64,000 nt of DNA, taken from Isochrysis galbana. Its lineage: Eukaryota > Haptophyta > Isochrysidales > Isochrysidaceae. The stretch lies in NCBI GenBank assembly GCA_018136815.1, contig CM030936.1:2445079-2509078 (forward strand), given 5' to 3'. Under the pieces are notes generated by a model, which was not told where the DNA came from, made no database searches, and saw nothing but the letters and a program-made list of their open reading frames with translations. Numbering within the stretch: the first letter of the stretch is position 1; each line of letters starts with the position of its first letter. Position numbers and translations under genes: made by a program. This document shows positions 54,042 to 63,557 of the stretch, one piece after another.

Positions 54042-54263
54042 ATGCCAACCCGCCCCTTCACGGCGCGGGAGCTGGAGGACGCCGAGCTGGCGCTCGCGCT
54101 AGGAATCGCAGCGGACGAGGATCGACAGTCGGATGAGCTCCTCGAGACTCGAGAGCTCATCCGCAGAAAGCGACGACGGCGAGGAGGTCCACCTCTACCC
54201 TTAGCTGCGGGCACTATCTTAAGTAGGTACTTACATTGTCACTGTCTACTTCGAAGTACTTAG
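54042..54263 (+). CDS. small hypothetical protein or first exon
   Basis: ATG 54042 opens 73 codons: MPTRPFTARELEDAELALAL, helical and acidic, then a basic block (LIRRKRRRRGG). The remaining residues past about 54200 cross AAGTAGGTACTTACATTG, which looks like a splice donor region or the promoter word seen elsewhere. The style resembles the N-terminus of a transposase or DNA-binding protein, but no match can be claimed. A short element follows at 54290. Confidence 0.3.
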   Translation: MPTRPFTARELEDAELALALGIAADEDRQSDELLETRELIRRKRRRRGGPPLPLAAGTILSRYLHCHCLLRST

Positions 54264-54289
54264 TGCTCACAAGACCCTGTTCCACGCCT

Positions 54290-54608
54290 TACCCCTCTTG
54301 CCTCTCACTCGCTGGCTCTCGCGCCCCTGCAGGTGGATTGGAGCTGGCTGGAGGCTCCTGATCAGGGGGTCCCAAGGGGAGGAGGGGTTGGTCAGAGCGA
54401 TGGGCTGGCCACGACAGGCGAGGGCGGGCGAATCAGGCAAGCCTGTGGGGAGAGGGATGAGTCAGTAGGGCAGTGTGCTCTTGGCAAGCCGCAAGCCATC
54501 AGGCATGCCAGGAAGGTGGGTGGTTCCTCCTCCCCCATAGCAGGGGAGGAGTGGAGAGAGGGGGGGGCTCGTGCCGCCCCATGGGCGAATTAAGTATAAA
54601 CTTAGCTG
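54290..54608 (-). mobile_element. short retroelement copy (D1)
   Basis: Minus sense: stem AGCTAAGT/ACTTAATT (one U.G, one mismatch) around TTAT at 54588-54606, then CGCCCATGGGGCGGCACGAG and the type A body (CCTCCCCTGCTATGGGGGAG; GGCATGCCTGATGGCTTGC; TTCGCCCGCCCTCGCC). Similarity stops near 54290, before the tail, so it is 3'-truncated or a shorter subtype. Confidence 0.72.
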
Positions 54609-54850
54609 GGGGTGTCCAGATGAGGAGGGGTTGGTCAGAGCAACAAGCAGGGCAGCGTGGGCCAGGGCGTGCGTTCCAAGCCCAGCTCTCTGGGAGAGTC
54701 AGAGCAGTCTAGGTGAGTCCCCCTTGCATGCCAAGAGGCAGCGCAGGGCGGTGGATGGTTCTCGCCCCCCATGAGGGGAGTCGAGAGAGTGGGGGGGGGG
54801 GGGGGGGCGCGAGGCCCCCCTCCATGGCGACCAATCATAAGATTAGTGTG
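54609..54850 (-). mobile_element. short retroelement copy (D2)
   Basis: Minus sense: stem ACTAATC/GATTGGT around TTAT at 54830-54847, then CGCCATGGAGGGGGGCCTCG and C-run, TCATGGGGGGCGAGAACC, GCCTCTTGGCATGCAAGGGG and a body shared with D0. It directly abuts the hairpin of D1, so two elements lie head to tail. Confidence 0.7.
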
Positions 54851-55435
54851 CTGGCATGAAGTAAGGCAGAGAGGGTATCGCCCCCACTGAAACGTCACAG
54901 TCACAGGCGCATGCCAAGGACCAAGGCACCGGCCATGCGAGCATCACACAACCCCTTTCATATTACCTCGGCACAACAACACATTACAGGCAGTATGGCC
55001 GATTTAGTTAAGTGCAGGCACAAGCATGTCTACGCACAGAAGTGGTGCAACACACATTCGGGAGATCTCACTGTCACACCGTCACCACATTTACCAAGGT
55101 GTGCAATGCCAACAAGCAATGCTGGGCGAGGCAAAGTAGAGACAACAAGCATCATAAGTACTCAATATTACTTCATTGACAGTGCGTGCAGTCGGAGTCG
55201 TGATCAGCAGTCTCACCTGAGCTCTACAGTCTACACGTCTTGTTACACACGGAAGCCATGAAAATGGGTTCGAACCACAGGAGAAAAGGAAAGGAGAGGA
55301 TGCAAACGTATGGATGGAAGACGGCACATTCGGCGGATGGATACCGGTCAGACGGGATCGACCGTCTCGCCCCCGTGGCAGGATGCCACTTTCCGATTCG
55401 AAGACAGCAACGGTCGTCGTCTTATGCAAAGCCGT
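54851..55435. other. intergenic, nothing recognised
   Basis: GC is lower than in flanking sequence. GGGTTCGAACCAC at 55267 looks like a tRNA T-arm but lacks a matching acceptor stem or A box. Confidence 0.4.
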
Positions 55436-56263
55436 TCAGTCCACTCGTTGGCCCAGCACAACTGCCCCTTGATGTTTTCTGGCGCCATCAACACACGCTG
55501 TCATCGCAATCGCATACTGCTCATCGTGACTAGGACTAGGATTTGGAGCGGTGCGAAGCTGCCCGCATCTCCCCACCAGCCGCTTCATCCCGCAGACTCC
55601 ACAGCACACGCATGAAAGCCCGATGAAAGCAACGAGTGTACCGACGATCACACCGGTGGTCGCAGTGGACAGGAAAGCGTTGGCATATTCAGATGGGCTG
55701 AAGAGCTTGATACATCTCAGATTGGCGCACTCATATGCGTAATGCAGCTGTGCCAGGGGCTTGTTGGGCTCCCAACACTCAAAAGAGGCGCCAGCCTCGT
55801 ACGTGACATGGAAATGAGTCGGATTCGCGGGGGCTCCACCGTGAGTACTATTGTCGGTGCTGTTTGCACAGCCGGGGGCCTGACATGCCGCATTTGCGAC
55901 CCTCCTCTCAGTGATCTCGTCAGCATCGAGTACGCCACCGAGGCCAGGGGCGGTGAAGCGAACGCGATAGCTGTCAGTGCAGACGTCGTCGCGCCGGTCG
56001 GCGGCGCTCAACTGCGACCAGCAGTGCTCAATATGGTCCACAGTGCAGTTGGCCGCCATTGGGTGGAAGTCAGCGCTCGGCTCCGGCGGTGAGCGGCTTA
56101 GCTTGGCGGCACCGCTCGAGAGCCAGATGGAGCCGAGGGCGATGAAGCCACCCCCAGCGAGTACGATCACCACCGCGATCGCGAATGAGCAGTGCAGCCC
56201 AGCCACCGTCGGCCGAGGCTCCATGTAGCGGCGCTCGGGCGGTGTGCCGGGCGCCGCCAGCAT
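55436..56263 (-). CDS. two-pass membrane protein with Cys-rich external loop
   Basis: 275 aa, intronless, ATG 56263. A short N-terminus is followed by TM1 (residues 24-48), a 150-residue loop with eight cysteines (73, 81, 95, 127, 132, 163, 179, 184) and N-glycosylation sites (NCT at 72, NST at 134 and 138), TM2 (200-224, ending in a CVCCGVCGM cluster suited to palmitoylation), and a 50-residue cytosolic tail. The topology (both ends inside, disulfide-rich loop outside) is that of channel auxiliary subunits such as KCNMB, but no sequence motif supports that family, so it is left unnamed. Confidence 0.62.
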   Translation of the reverse strand: MLAAPGTPPERRYMEPRPTVAGLHCSFAIAVVIVLAGGGFIALGSIWLSSGAAKLSRSPPEPSADFHPMAANCTVDHIEHCWSQLSAADRRDDVCTDSYRVRFTAPGLGGVLDADEITERRVANAACQAPGCANSTDNSTHGGAPANPTHFHVTYEAGASFECWEPNKPLAQLHYAYECANLRCIKLFSPSEYANAFLSTATTGVIVGTLVAFIGLSCVCCGVCGMKRLVGRCGQLRTAPNPSPSHDEQYAIAMTACVDGARKHQGAVVLGQRVD

Positions 56264-58376
56264 GGCCGCACGTTTCGGTTATAGTCTTGTCGCGGCGGTT
56301 TCCATCAGAAGACTTTAAAAATTGGACGAGAAAACTGTACTTATGTGACCCTCCAGGAGCAAACGCCCCCCAGGAGCTATGTGCTATGTATCGGGGGCCC
56401 CCGATAGGAATCGGGGGGAATTTTTTTCCCGATCGCCAACAGCCCCCCCGATAGCTACTGGGGGACCGAGAAAATCCCCGGTTCTTCGCCAACAGCGTCC
56501 TCAAGTCCTTCCTAGGGCACCCGTGGCGCTGCAGCTGCAGCCACGAGACCACCCGGCCGTGCCCACGTGCCCACCGTTGTGTTCTAGGGAGGGGGTGGGG
56601 TGGGGGGTGAGGGGTGAGGGGGTGGGGGTGGCTTACCTCTGCACCTGCTCGCCGAAGCAGCGCGAGCACACTCGCCGGGTTGTTCGCCAACAGCGTCCTC
56701 AAGTCCTGTCGCGTCGCATCCGCGATCGACTTCGGGCCTTCGTCTGCTCTTCTGCTACTTCGTGCGTCTTCGTGCTTGATCGTGCTTGTTCGCCGCGGAG
56801 TTTTACTCGTACCTTGTAGGACTCTTCATTCGTAATTCGCCCATCGCTCCTTGCCGTCGCGCCCCTTTGTGGCCTGTCTCGCCCCTGTTTCGCTCCTTCG
56901 TTCGCACCTTGGGCCTTGCTCTCTCTTTGGTCCCTCCTTGCTGTCGTTCCCCCGCGCCTGCTCTCGCTCTCGTCGTAGGTGTTCGTCGCTGAGGACTTTT
57001 CCCCAGCGCAAAGCCTACCCTCTCGCTCCTTTCGTTTTATGCACGTAGATTCCCTCCTTACTTTCTACATTTTCGTTCGCAATAACCGCCGTTCGCAGTC
57101 GGCTCTTCCGTCGCATCGTCGCTCTCTCGTCGGCTTTCTCTTCCTTGTTTCCTTCCTTCTGGGTCTTCCCCGCCCAAGTGGGGAAAGATACGTTAGTGTA
57201 GGGAGATGTTAGGTGAAAGTTGAGTGTGCGTGTCTTGTGATTGCTGTCGGTCTGGTCGGATTGGTATCCTGTCGGCCTCTGTCGCCCACGTTCGTCGCCC
57301 TAGTCGCTCCTCTCGCTCCATCGTTCTCGCTCTCGCTTCTCGCTCCCTTCGTAACAAGCAATCTTACAACATGTCAGAGCAAGGCTCATCTCACTCTTGG
57401 AGATGGCCTGCGAGGGCGCGCCGGCAGCTAGCGCGGAATGCGGTTCTTGCGTGGAGCTCATGGAGCTTTCCTCGGGGTTGACTACGGGCATGGTGATCGA
57501 CGCACGACGCACGACACACGGAGGGCGCGGAAGTGCGGAAGGAGGCTTGTGGGAGGTGGTGGCAGGCGACTGGGGGTGGCTCAGGCGCGTGCTTGGCTTG
57601 TATTGACTCGTTGACTCGGGGTATAGACTCGGGAACTCGGGGGGACTCGCTTGGGAACACGGTGGGACTCGACGAAGTTGCTACAAAACCACTCACAAGA
57701 AACCAAAAACCAAAGTCCTTGGGCTCAGAACACTAACGTAAACACTCCGGAATCATACGATAAACAAACCCTCCCCGCGCGGCGAAGGCTGAGGTCGCGA
57801 TCGCTCGTCATGCGCGAAGAAATACGGAAAGAGCCCCACGAGATATCTTGGGACCGGAGAATGTTTTGGACGAATCTTCCGCCTACGGCCTTCAGCTTCA
57901 GCTTCAGAAGGGCAGGAATACAACGGGGTGAGAGCCGCCACAGGGAATTTGCTCGCTGCGTGACGTTGACCGCATTGGAAATGACCTCAAGACTGCGTGA
58001 ATAATGTCATGAAAATCATGCAATGATTAGCTTTGGGGGCTGGGTGGGCGGCCGGCATGCGCAGACAGATTCGCCCCCCCCCCCCCCCCCCGAGTTTCGC
58101 GCAAGTTGCGCATATTGGGCTATTTTGGGCCCAAATTTCGCGAAAGTTTTCCCCCCACAAAAGTGGCCCAAGTTTCGAAATGAGTTTCACGAAACTCTGA
58201 CCTGGCCCTACATGCAACTACTCACGTCTCAAGGCTAGTACCCGCCTCCATCCGCCTTAATGAATTCGCTCATCATCATTCGTTGGTCGACGCCGCACGA
58301 ATCGCAGGGAGGTGCTATTGAGGCGGCCAAGGACCTGAGATCGCCCTGTGGATACAGCTCATGCACTAGCGGATGG
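56264..58376. other. intergenic with small repeats and coding-like fragments
   Basis: A 27-bp segment (CGCCAACAGCGTCCTCAAG core) occurs at 56487 and 56684; on the minus strand both encode DLRTLLA(K/N)N, the second within KSIADATRQDLRTLLANNPA. SIADATR is also encoded at 24607-24635 (minus), so a dispersed domain or repeat is present. CCCCCGAT/ATCGGGGG at 56398-56417 is a perfect hairpin. GAGTTTC/GAAACTC at 58182 is another. No complete gene is supported. Confidence 0.4.
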
Positions 58377-59468
58377 TCAAACAGGCAAAGATATAGCATC
58401 CAACCGACACCCAAAACTTCTCGCTCGAGCCGCTGACGGCGTCGTGGAGGACGCCATCGGGTTCAAATCATACTCGAGTGGCTGCAACACTTCAACATCG
58501 TCAGGCCCAAAGCCAGATTTTTCCGTCAGGCCCTTCCTGGCTTTGCCCTTTGGCGCGAGTTGATAAAGCCCCACCCCAGCTACTGCAGCAGCAATACCGA
58601 GGGCATGCAATGCAGTGATCGTATGACCAAACCAAACCGCGGCAGCTGCCACCACGATGACACGCTTGACTGCGGAGACAACGGCGGCGGAAACGGGCGA
58701 AGAGAGGAGGCAAAGCAACGCAAATGAGAGCAGCTGCGTGACGAAATTGCACGCGCCATTCAAAAACATCAATTGTAGTGTGCCCCTAGCCGGAAGCGGA
58801 GAGGATGGAAGGTCGAGGACCACCCAGAGGGGTAGTAGCATGCCCATCGCGTATATCGAAGCTAGTGCAAAAAGCTCAAACTCGCTCATGGTGGGATTGC
58901 CAATTTTGGGCGAGAGCTTGGCGCGCGCCGCCTGATCTACAAGGCAGGCTTTGGAAAGGGCTGCCTGCACAGCTTGTGCTACAGCCGAAAGCATAGCTAG
59001 AAAGAAGCCAGCGAAGCGGAAGTTGACCTCTGTGACTGATGCGAGGGCAACACCCGAGACGAGCAGTAGCAGCGCTGCCAGTCGTGTGGGTGAGATCCTC
59101 TCGCCGAGCAAAATCACGCACATGGCAGCCGCGAAGAGCGGCTGCAGGGATTTGACCACCTGGGCAAACGAGACGGCATTGTACAGGAGAGATGCCCTGT
59201 ACGCGACCAAGCTGGTGACGAGAGCGAGGGCGATGGGCATGACGCGGGGGAGGTGTCTTCGCAAATCGAGCGGTTTGCCAGTCGAGCGGTAGTAGTGACC
59301 GATGCTCACGATGGACGAGAAAAGCTGCTGCGAGAGCGAGACAGTGAGCGGACGTGGGTAGCTGATCAAGATTTGCTTGGTCAGCACCGAGTTGAGGGTG
59401 GAGGAGAGGTAGTAGACGAGAATGAGCAGTAGGACAATGCCCATCCCACGCTCCTCCATCCCGTCCAT
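58377..59468 (-). CDS. triose-phosphate-translocator-family transporter (DMT superfamily)
   Basis: Intronless, 363 aa from ATG 59468 (MDGMEERGMG; in-frame ATG 59459 is equally possible). Ten predicted helices with TPT signatures: YYLSSTLNSVLTKQILISYP in helix 1, RASLLYNAVSFAQVVKSLQP (the conserved FxxVVKSxxP), LLGERISPTRLAALLLLVSG, TEVNFRFAGFFLAMLSAVAQ, FVTQLLSFALLCLLSSPVSA and SAVKRVIVVAAAAVWFGHTI. The family carries triose phosphates, PEP, or nucleotide sugars (SLC35E) across plastid or Golgi membranes. The short N-terminus without a transit leader argues for an endomembrane or outermost plastid-membrane location. A 45-residue polar tail ends without a dilysine motif. Confidence 0.88.
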   Translation of the reverse strand: MDGMEERGMGIVLLLILVYYLSSTLNSVLTKQILISYPRPLTVSLSQQLFSSIVSIGHYYRSTGKPLDLRRHLPRVMPIALALVTSLVAYRASLLYNAVSFAQVVKSLQPLFAAAMCVILLGERISPTRLAALLLLVSGVALASVTEVNFRFAGFFLAMLSAVAQAVQAALSKACLVDQAARAKLSPKIGNPTMSEFELFALASIYAMGMLLPLWVVLDLPSSPLPARGTLQLMFLNGACNFVTQLLSFALLCLLSSPVSAAVVSAVKRVIVVAAAAVWFGHTITALHALGIAAAVAGVGLYQLAPKGKARKGLTEKSGFGPDDVEVLQPLEYDLNPMASSTTPSAARARSFGCRLDAISLPV

Positions 59469-59726
59469 GCGCGCCCGCGGCCCTCTTCCTCCTCCGCGTG
59501 CCCGTCCAAGGTCTAGATCACACTCGAGCGCCGGCAGCACCCACCCCCACCCACACCCCGCAGCGACCACCCACCGCTCACATCTACTACCCCACTTTCT
59601 CTTCTACTCTTCTGCCTCTCTCTTCGTGGAGTATCAACCTAGGTCTCTCTTCCTCCTGCTCCCCGTTCCACCACACCTCCTCCTCTCCTTTCCTTTGTTC
59701 TCCCTCCCCGACACCCCACTACTAGT

Positions 59727-59935
59727 AATAGAGTAGAGTACTCTATTCCTAGAGACTAGAGCTCTATTCCTAGAGACTAGAGCTCTACTCCCTACGCTAG
59801 AGTAGAGTAGTAGCTTGTTTGAACCACCCAAAGGTAGGGGTAGGCCAAAATATCCGGATATATCTCCTGGATATTTGGGCAGATTTTTTGGAATTAGATA
59901 GCTGTGGATATTTCAAGGATATTTGGGTGCGTCTG
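59727..59935. promoter_or_regulatory. bidirectional promoter candidate with AGAGTA and GGATATTTGG palindromes
   Basis: 59727-59811 repeats TAGAGTAGAGTACTCTATTC, CTAGAGACTAGAGCTCTA words in near-palindromic order. 59848-59935 holds CCAAAATATCC..GGATATTTGG inverted and two direct GGATATTTGGG copies. It lies between two divergent genes, 260 bases from one ATG and about 140 from the other. Function inferred from position and recurrence only. Confidence 0.45.
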
Positions 59936-60074
59936 GGCCCCTCAACGCAAAAAGAAAACTTGCTGGCGCGTGTGCGCGGGGTGAGAGGGCGACGTGAGGC
60001 TGGCGCTACCATGAGTACGAGGTGAGACTAGTAGATACGTAATAAAATGATTCGTTACCGTAAGAAAAACTTCT

Positions 60075-61124
60075 ATGACATCACGTAGCCACTGTCCATC
60101 ATGGGAGGTGTGGCGCGGTGCGGCGGTGTGGCGGTGTGGCTGCATTCCCTTGCCTCCGGCCTCTGCCCGGTCGCGAATGCGCGGCTTACCACATTCGCAC
60201 CGCCGTCACTCAGGTCCACGCCGCTCGACTCGCTCATGTCGCTCCGCGCCACGCAGGAACGCCGACAGAGATGTCGGCGATCAGCCGAGGCGCGCTCTGA
60301 GCGACCCTAGCGACTCGGACGAGTCGCGGCGCGGCGAGACCATCTTGGACGAGGAGGAGCGCGGCAGCGGGACCGTGGTGAACAATGAGATTGAAGAGAC
60401 GACGGCCGGGCGTGCCTCGACCCCGATTCCAACTATCCCATTGAAGGTAGGGTTGCAAGTACTCCACGAGACGTTCGGCAAGGGTGTGATCACCAAGATG
60501 GGTGAGGGAAGTCTCCACGGCATGAACAAGGTGGAGATGGAGTATTTCTCGCGAACCGAGAAGAAGCGCAAACGCACGTGGGTGAACAAGACGAGCGTCG
60601 TAGTGCAGGTACGCATCGCCCGGATTTGTGCATGTGGGGAGCATGCCTTTCACATTTACTCACTCTCCTCTCAATGTACGTCTTGCGTACCTCAGGTCCA
60701 GGTTGACTCGCTCGAGGAGGAGGAGGCAGAGGAGGTTGATGCTAGCGTCGAGCACAGCGGTCCGTTGCTCGCGGCCCACGAGCGTGCCCGCCAAATGAAG
60801 GTAAAGCCACCCCCCATGGGTGCACGGTCAGCAGCACCACCCGGCAGCCGCAAGACCCCCGAGCCCTCGCGTGACACCGCACTCGAGCGCTTGAAGAAGC
60901 ACCCACCTCGAGCCCGCGGAGGCTGCGGCACCCGAACCGAGCAAGGGGATGGCCCGCTCAGGTGTGTGACCTTGTCCCCTCACCCCATGGAGCCTTCCGA
61001 GCGGTTGGATGCACTCCTACCCGCCGCACCATGTGCCCCCCGCACCACCTTTGGCAACACGCTCTCGCTCATGCGCCACATTCAGGGGGTTGGTGCGCAT
61101 GAGAGCTTGGGGTTGGGAGGCTGA
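60075..61124 (+). CDS. small CarD/Tudor-like beta-barrel protein
   Basis: The frame from ATG 60075 is open to 61124 but contains a likely 87-bp intron, 60609-60695 (CAG|GTACGC...CTCAG|GTCC), whose length is a multiple of three. Spliced core: ETILDEEERGSGTVVNNEIE, then VGLQVLHETFGKGVITKMGE, NKVEMEYFSRTEKKRKRTWV, NKTSVVVQ|VQVDSLEEEE. A G-x-x-V-x-H-x-x-F-G-x-G-V turn is typical of CarD/UvrD-C Tudor-like domains that bind nucleic-acid enzymes. The first 65 residues are Arg-rich and doubtful; a different frame from ATG 60101 may be the true first exon. Beyond 60960 a further intron (CTCAG|GTGTGTGACC) may exist. The rest is acidic then basic and low-complexity. Confidence 0.5.
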   Translation: MTSRSHCPSWEVWRGAAVWRCGCIPLPPASARSRMRGLPHSHRRHSGPRRSTRSCRSAPRRNADRDVGDQPRRALSDPSDSDESRRGETILDEEERGSGTVVNNEIEETTAGRASTPIPTIPLKVGLQVLHETFGKGVITKMGEGSLHGMNKVEMEYFSRTEKKRKRTWVNKTSVVVQVRIARICACGEHAFHIYSLSSQCTSCVPQVQVDSLEEEEAEEVDASVEHSGPLLAAHERARQMKVKPPPMGARSAAPPGSRKTPEPSRDTALERLKKHPPRARGGCGTRTEQGDGPLRCVTLSPHPMEPSERLDALLPAAPCAPRTTFGNTLSLMRHIQGVGAHESLGLGG

Positions 61125-61234
61125 TGGCTACCGGCCGCGCAACACTGTTTCTTCGTGCTCGTGGGAAGACCTCCCACGGAGGAATGGAGGACGATTTGGA
61201 TTTGGAAAATGTCGAATTTCAACGCCTATTTCCG

Positions 61235-61502
61235 CCGGGGAGTCGCCTGATGGCGGGGGGGGGAAGGGCCGGGGGAGTGGAGGTTTAGTAAGGTTTAGAA
61301 AGTTTGCCTCGTGAAAGAAAGTAGTGGGTCAACGGCCATTTGATTGGTGGGTTGTCGTGTAAGTACATGGCTAGTGGTAGTAGTGGTACGAATGCTCATT
61401 GTTATGGAGTTGCCGCAAGGTGGGTAGTGAGGGAAAGGAAGGGGAATGGGCGTGGCTGCAGAAGCGAAACCCAATGCCACGCGCAAGGTGAGAATATTAA
61501 AA
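61235..61502 (+). mobile_element. 3' end of a short element/LINE tail, 5'-truncated
   Basis: CGCCTGATGGCGGGGGGGG and AAGGGCCGGGGGAGTGG match the type A element near 16203; TAGTAGTGGTACGAATGCTC matches the 85-bp unit at 15200; GAGTTGCCGCAAGGTGGGTA to AGGTGAGAATATTAAAAGG matches the LINE 3' UTR at 32370-32460. It is a mosaic of three family segments with a perfect common 3' terminus. Confidence 0.65.
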
Positions 61503-61853
61503 GGAGGTTAGTTTGTTAGTACTACTAGTATTACTACTACTACTATGTATTATTAGTAGTGCATTAAGATTAGTGATGAAAACTTGAATAGGAAATAGCA
61601 CATAGCACAGACAAGGGCGCAAATGCAAATGCGATTAAAGCGCAGCCACAAACACAAGATGATGCCAAACACCATATAGAAGCCAATACGAAAAGCTGAG
61701 GATAGAGAAGCGGAATATCACCACGCGAATATCTAGTGCCTGACATGTGTGAATTGCTTGGGAGAGTATAGTTCACGGGCCGCCGGCGCTCTGACGCATA
61801 ACGACCACACTGAAGACGTCCGCCACGGGCTCATGGATTCTTCTGACAGGATC
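61503..61853. other. intergenic
   Basis: (ACT)n-like stretch at 61516-61560, otherwise nothing recognised before the stop of the nucleosidase gene. Confidence 0.4.
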
Positions 61854-62988
61854 TCACTTCCGGCCCACGCGCGCGCCCACTCGTAGCGCACTGCCGCCGC
61901 CCTTTTGTATCCGCGCAAGAGCAAAGCCGAGGATCAAAGCGAGAGCCCAGCCAGCATACCCAAGCGGAGCGTCCTCCCACCATCTCCACCAGCCTGTGTG
62001 CGCCTGTGGAGGGGCGTCTGCCCTCCACCCGTTGGCTTGACGGGCATGTTGCGTGCTTGAAGAAGCCGAATGTGTAGCCTTCGGTAAGCTAGGTGTTGGT
62101 GCAGTGTAGCCTACATTGCACCATGATGATAGAGTAGTCCCGGCCACGCATTTCAAGAGCTCCGCCAACTTTGACTGCAGCTCTTCAGCTGCGACAGCCA
62201 AATTCCGATCGAATTCCTCTCGCGTAGACTCGCCGCCATCGATAATGTCTGTCACAGACTTGAGGGCTACAAATGGAATGGCAAGTTGCTGACAAACCCA
62301 TGCTACCGCCGCTGCTTCCATCTCCTTCACTACAGCACCTTCAGCGAGCAGCAGAGACATATCTGTTGGTGTGCAGTCCAAGGAATCTGCAGTGGAAACG
62401 ACACCAACTTGCAGGCCAACTTCACGAGCAAGACGGTAGAGTGGCGGAGACCGGAAATGACCGAAGCCATATTCTTCCAGTATGCCTGCACGGGCAAAAG
62501 GATGGGAGGGGGGGGGTTGTGAGCTGGCTTACAGACAGGGTCAGCGATGCTGCATGGATCGAAGGCAGCGGTTGACGGCAGCATCCGTCTGTTTGCCGCG
62601 CACCGGTTGTGCCATCTGGAATGCGCCGTGAATGGAAGATACACTTGCTCGACAGGAACACATCGCATATTTTGGCTCCGCGCTGTCCAAATGCGCCAGC
62701 TGTGCCTGCACTGATCATCAAATCGGGCCTTCCGAAAGCGGCGACAGTAGCGTACGCGGTGACAGCGGCGGCAGTGGTGGCCACATTATTCACTCCGAAG
62801 CGCTTGTCGTGGCCGCACCACACCACATGCAGGCTAAGACCCTCGGGGGTGCTGCCCCTCCACGCGACGAATGGCGCGCCTTCAAGGAAAGGTGCCTCCA
62901 CACGCTGGAGGCTGAAGCGTTTGACGATGGGGGCAGCCTCTTGCTCCATCGCCATAATGAGCGTGACAGATCGTACCGCCGACTCCAT
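61854..62988 (-). CDS. MTA/SAH nucleosidase with C-terminal membrane anchor
   Basis: Exons 62988-62604 and 62485-61854 (donor GTGCGC, acceptor CGTGCAG) give 338 aa. Nucleoside phosphorylase fold: VTLIMAMEQEAAPIVKRF (Glu17 equals the acid/base Glu12 of bacterial MTAN), DLMISAGTAGAFGQRGAKIC, GVVSTADS, VKEMEAAAVAWVCQQLAIPF (ribose-binding Met-Glu) and LKSVTDIIDGG with the catalytic Asp. It hydrolyses methylthioadenosine and S-adenosylhomocysteine to adenine and the thio-sugar, relieving methyltransferase inhibition. Unusually the domain (to about 260) is followed by a Ser/Ala/Gln-rich linker, WWRWWED, a single hydrophobic helix (GYAGWALALILGFALARI, about 305-322) and a basic tail, as in tail-anchored proteins. 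Confidence 0.9.
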
Positions 62989-63557
62989 CGTCCGCGGGAG
63001 ATCAGCGCTTCAGAGCGAAAGGAGCGGCACACTCGTGCAGTGCAGAGGAGAGTGGAGAGCGCAGGGGGCGCAAGGTGTCCAACCCGACGGTCCTGGGCGA
63101 GAACGTAGAGCGAGCAAGCAAACGCCTCCCACGCTTCCACCCCCCCCCCTCCCCCAAGAAGGATTGAGCCGTGAGATTCGACAAGAAGAGAGGGAGAGAG
63201 AGAGGGAGAGAGAGAGGGAGAGAGAGGGGGGGGGGGGGGGGAAGTCCTCTCGTTGTCCGTGCGTTCGTTCGTTGCCCGCCTCCTCCCTCTCGCTCGCTCG
63301 CGTGTTTTCAGCCTCCGTTCGTTCGTTTTTTTTTGAAGGTCCATCAAACTAATATAATATGACCAGCGAGCTTTAGTTTGCGCTAGTGAACGGCGACGGA
63401 GCAGCGAGGGGGCGCCATAGACCGGAGGAAAGAAGGAAAAAAACAAAACTCCCTCATGCCAGATGGAACGCTTCTCCCTTTCCCCTTTCTCCGCCGCACA
63501 CGCGCCCCGCACCGCCCAAGCTCTTCCTCTCTCACACCTCACACACACAACGCTGCC
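62989..63557. other. intergenic, low complexity
   Basis: Upstream of the nucleosidase: (GAGA)n and a G14 run at 63181-63241, T8 at 63327. TATAATATG at 63353. No gene recognised. Confidence 0.4.

Noticed and set aside
55255..55290. tRNA-like T-arm GGGTTCGAACCAC
   Set aside because: No A box, anticodon arm or pairing acceptor stem at the right distance.
58440..58480. tRNA B-box-like GGTTCAAATC
   Set aside because: It falls inside the C-terminal coding sequence of the TPT-family transporter.
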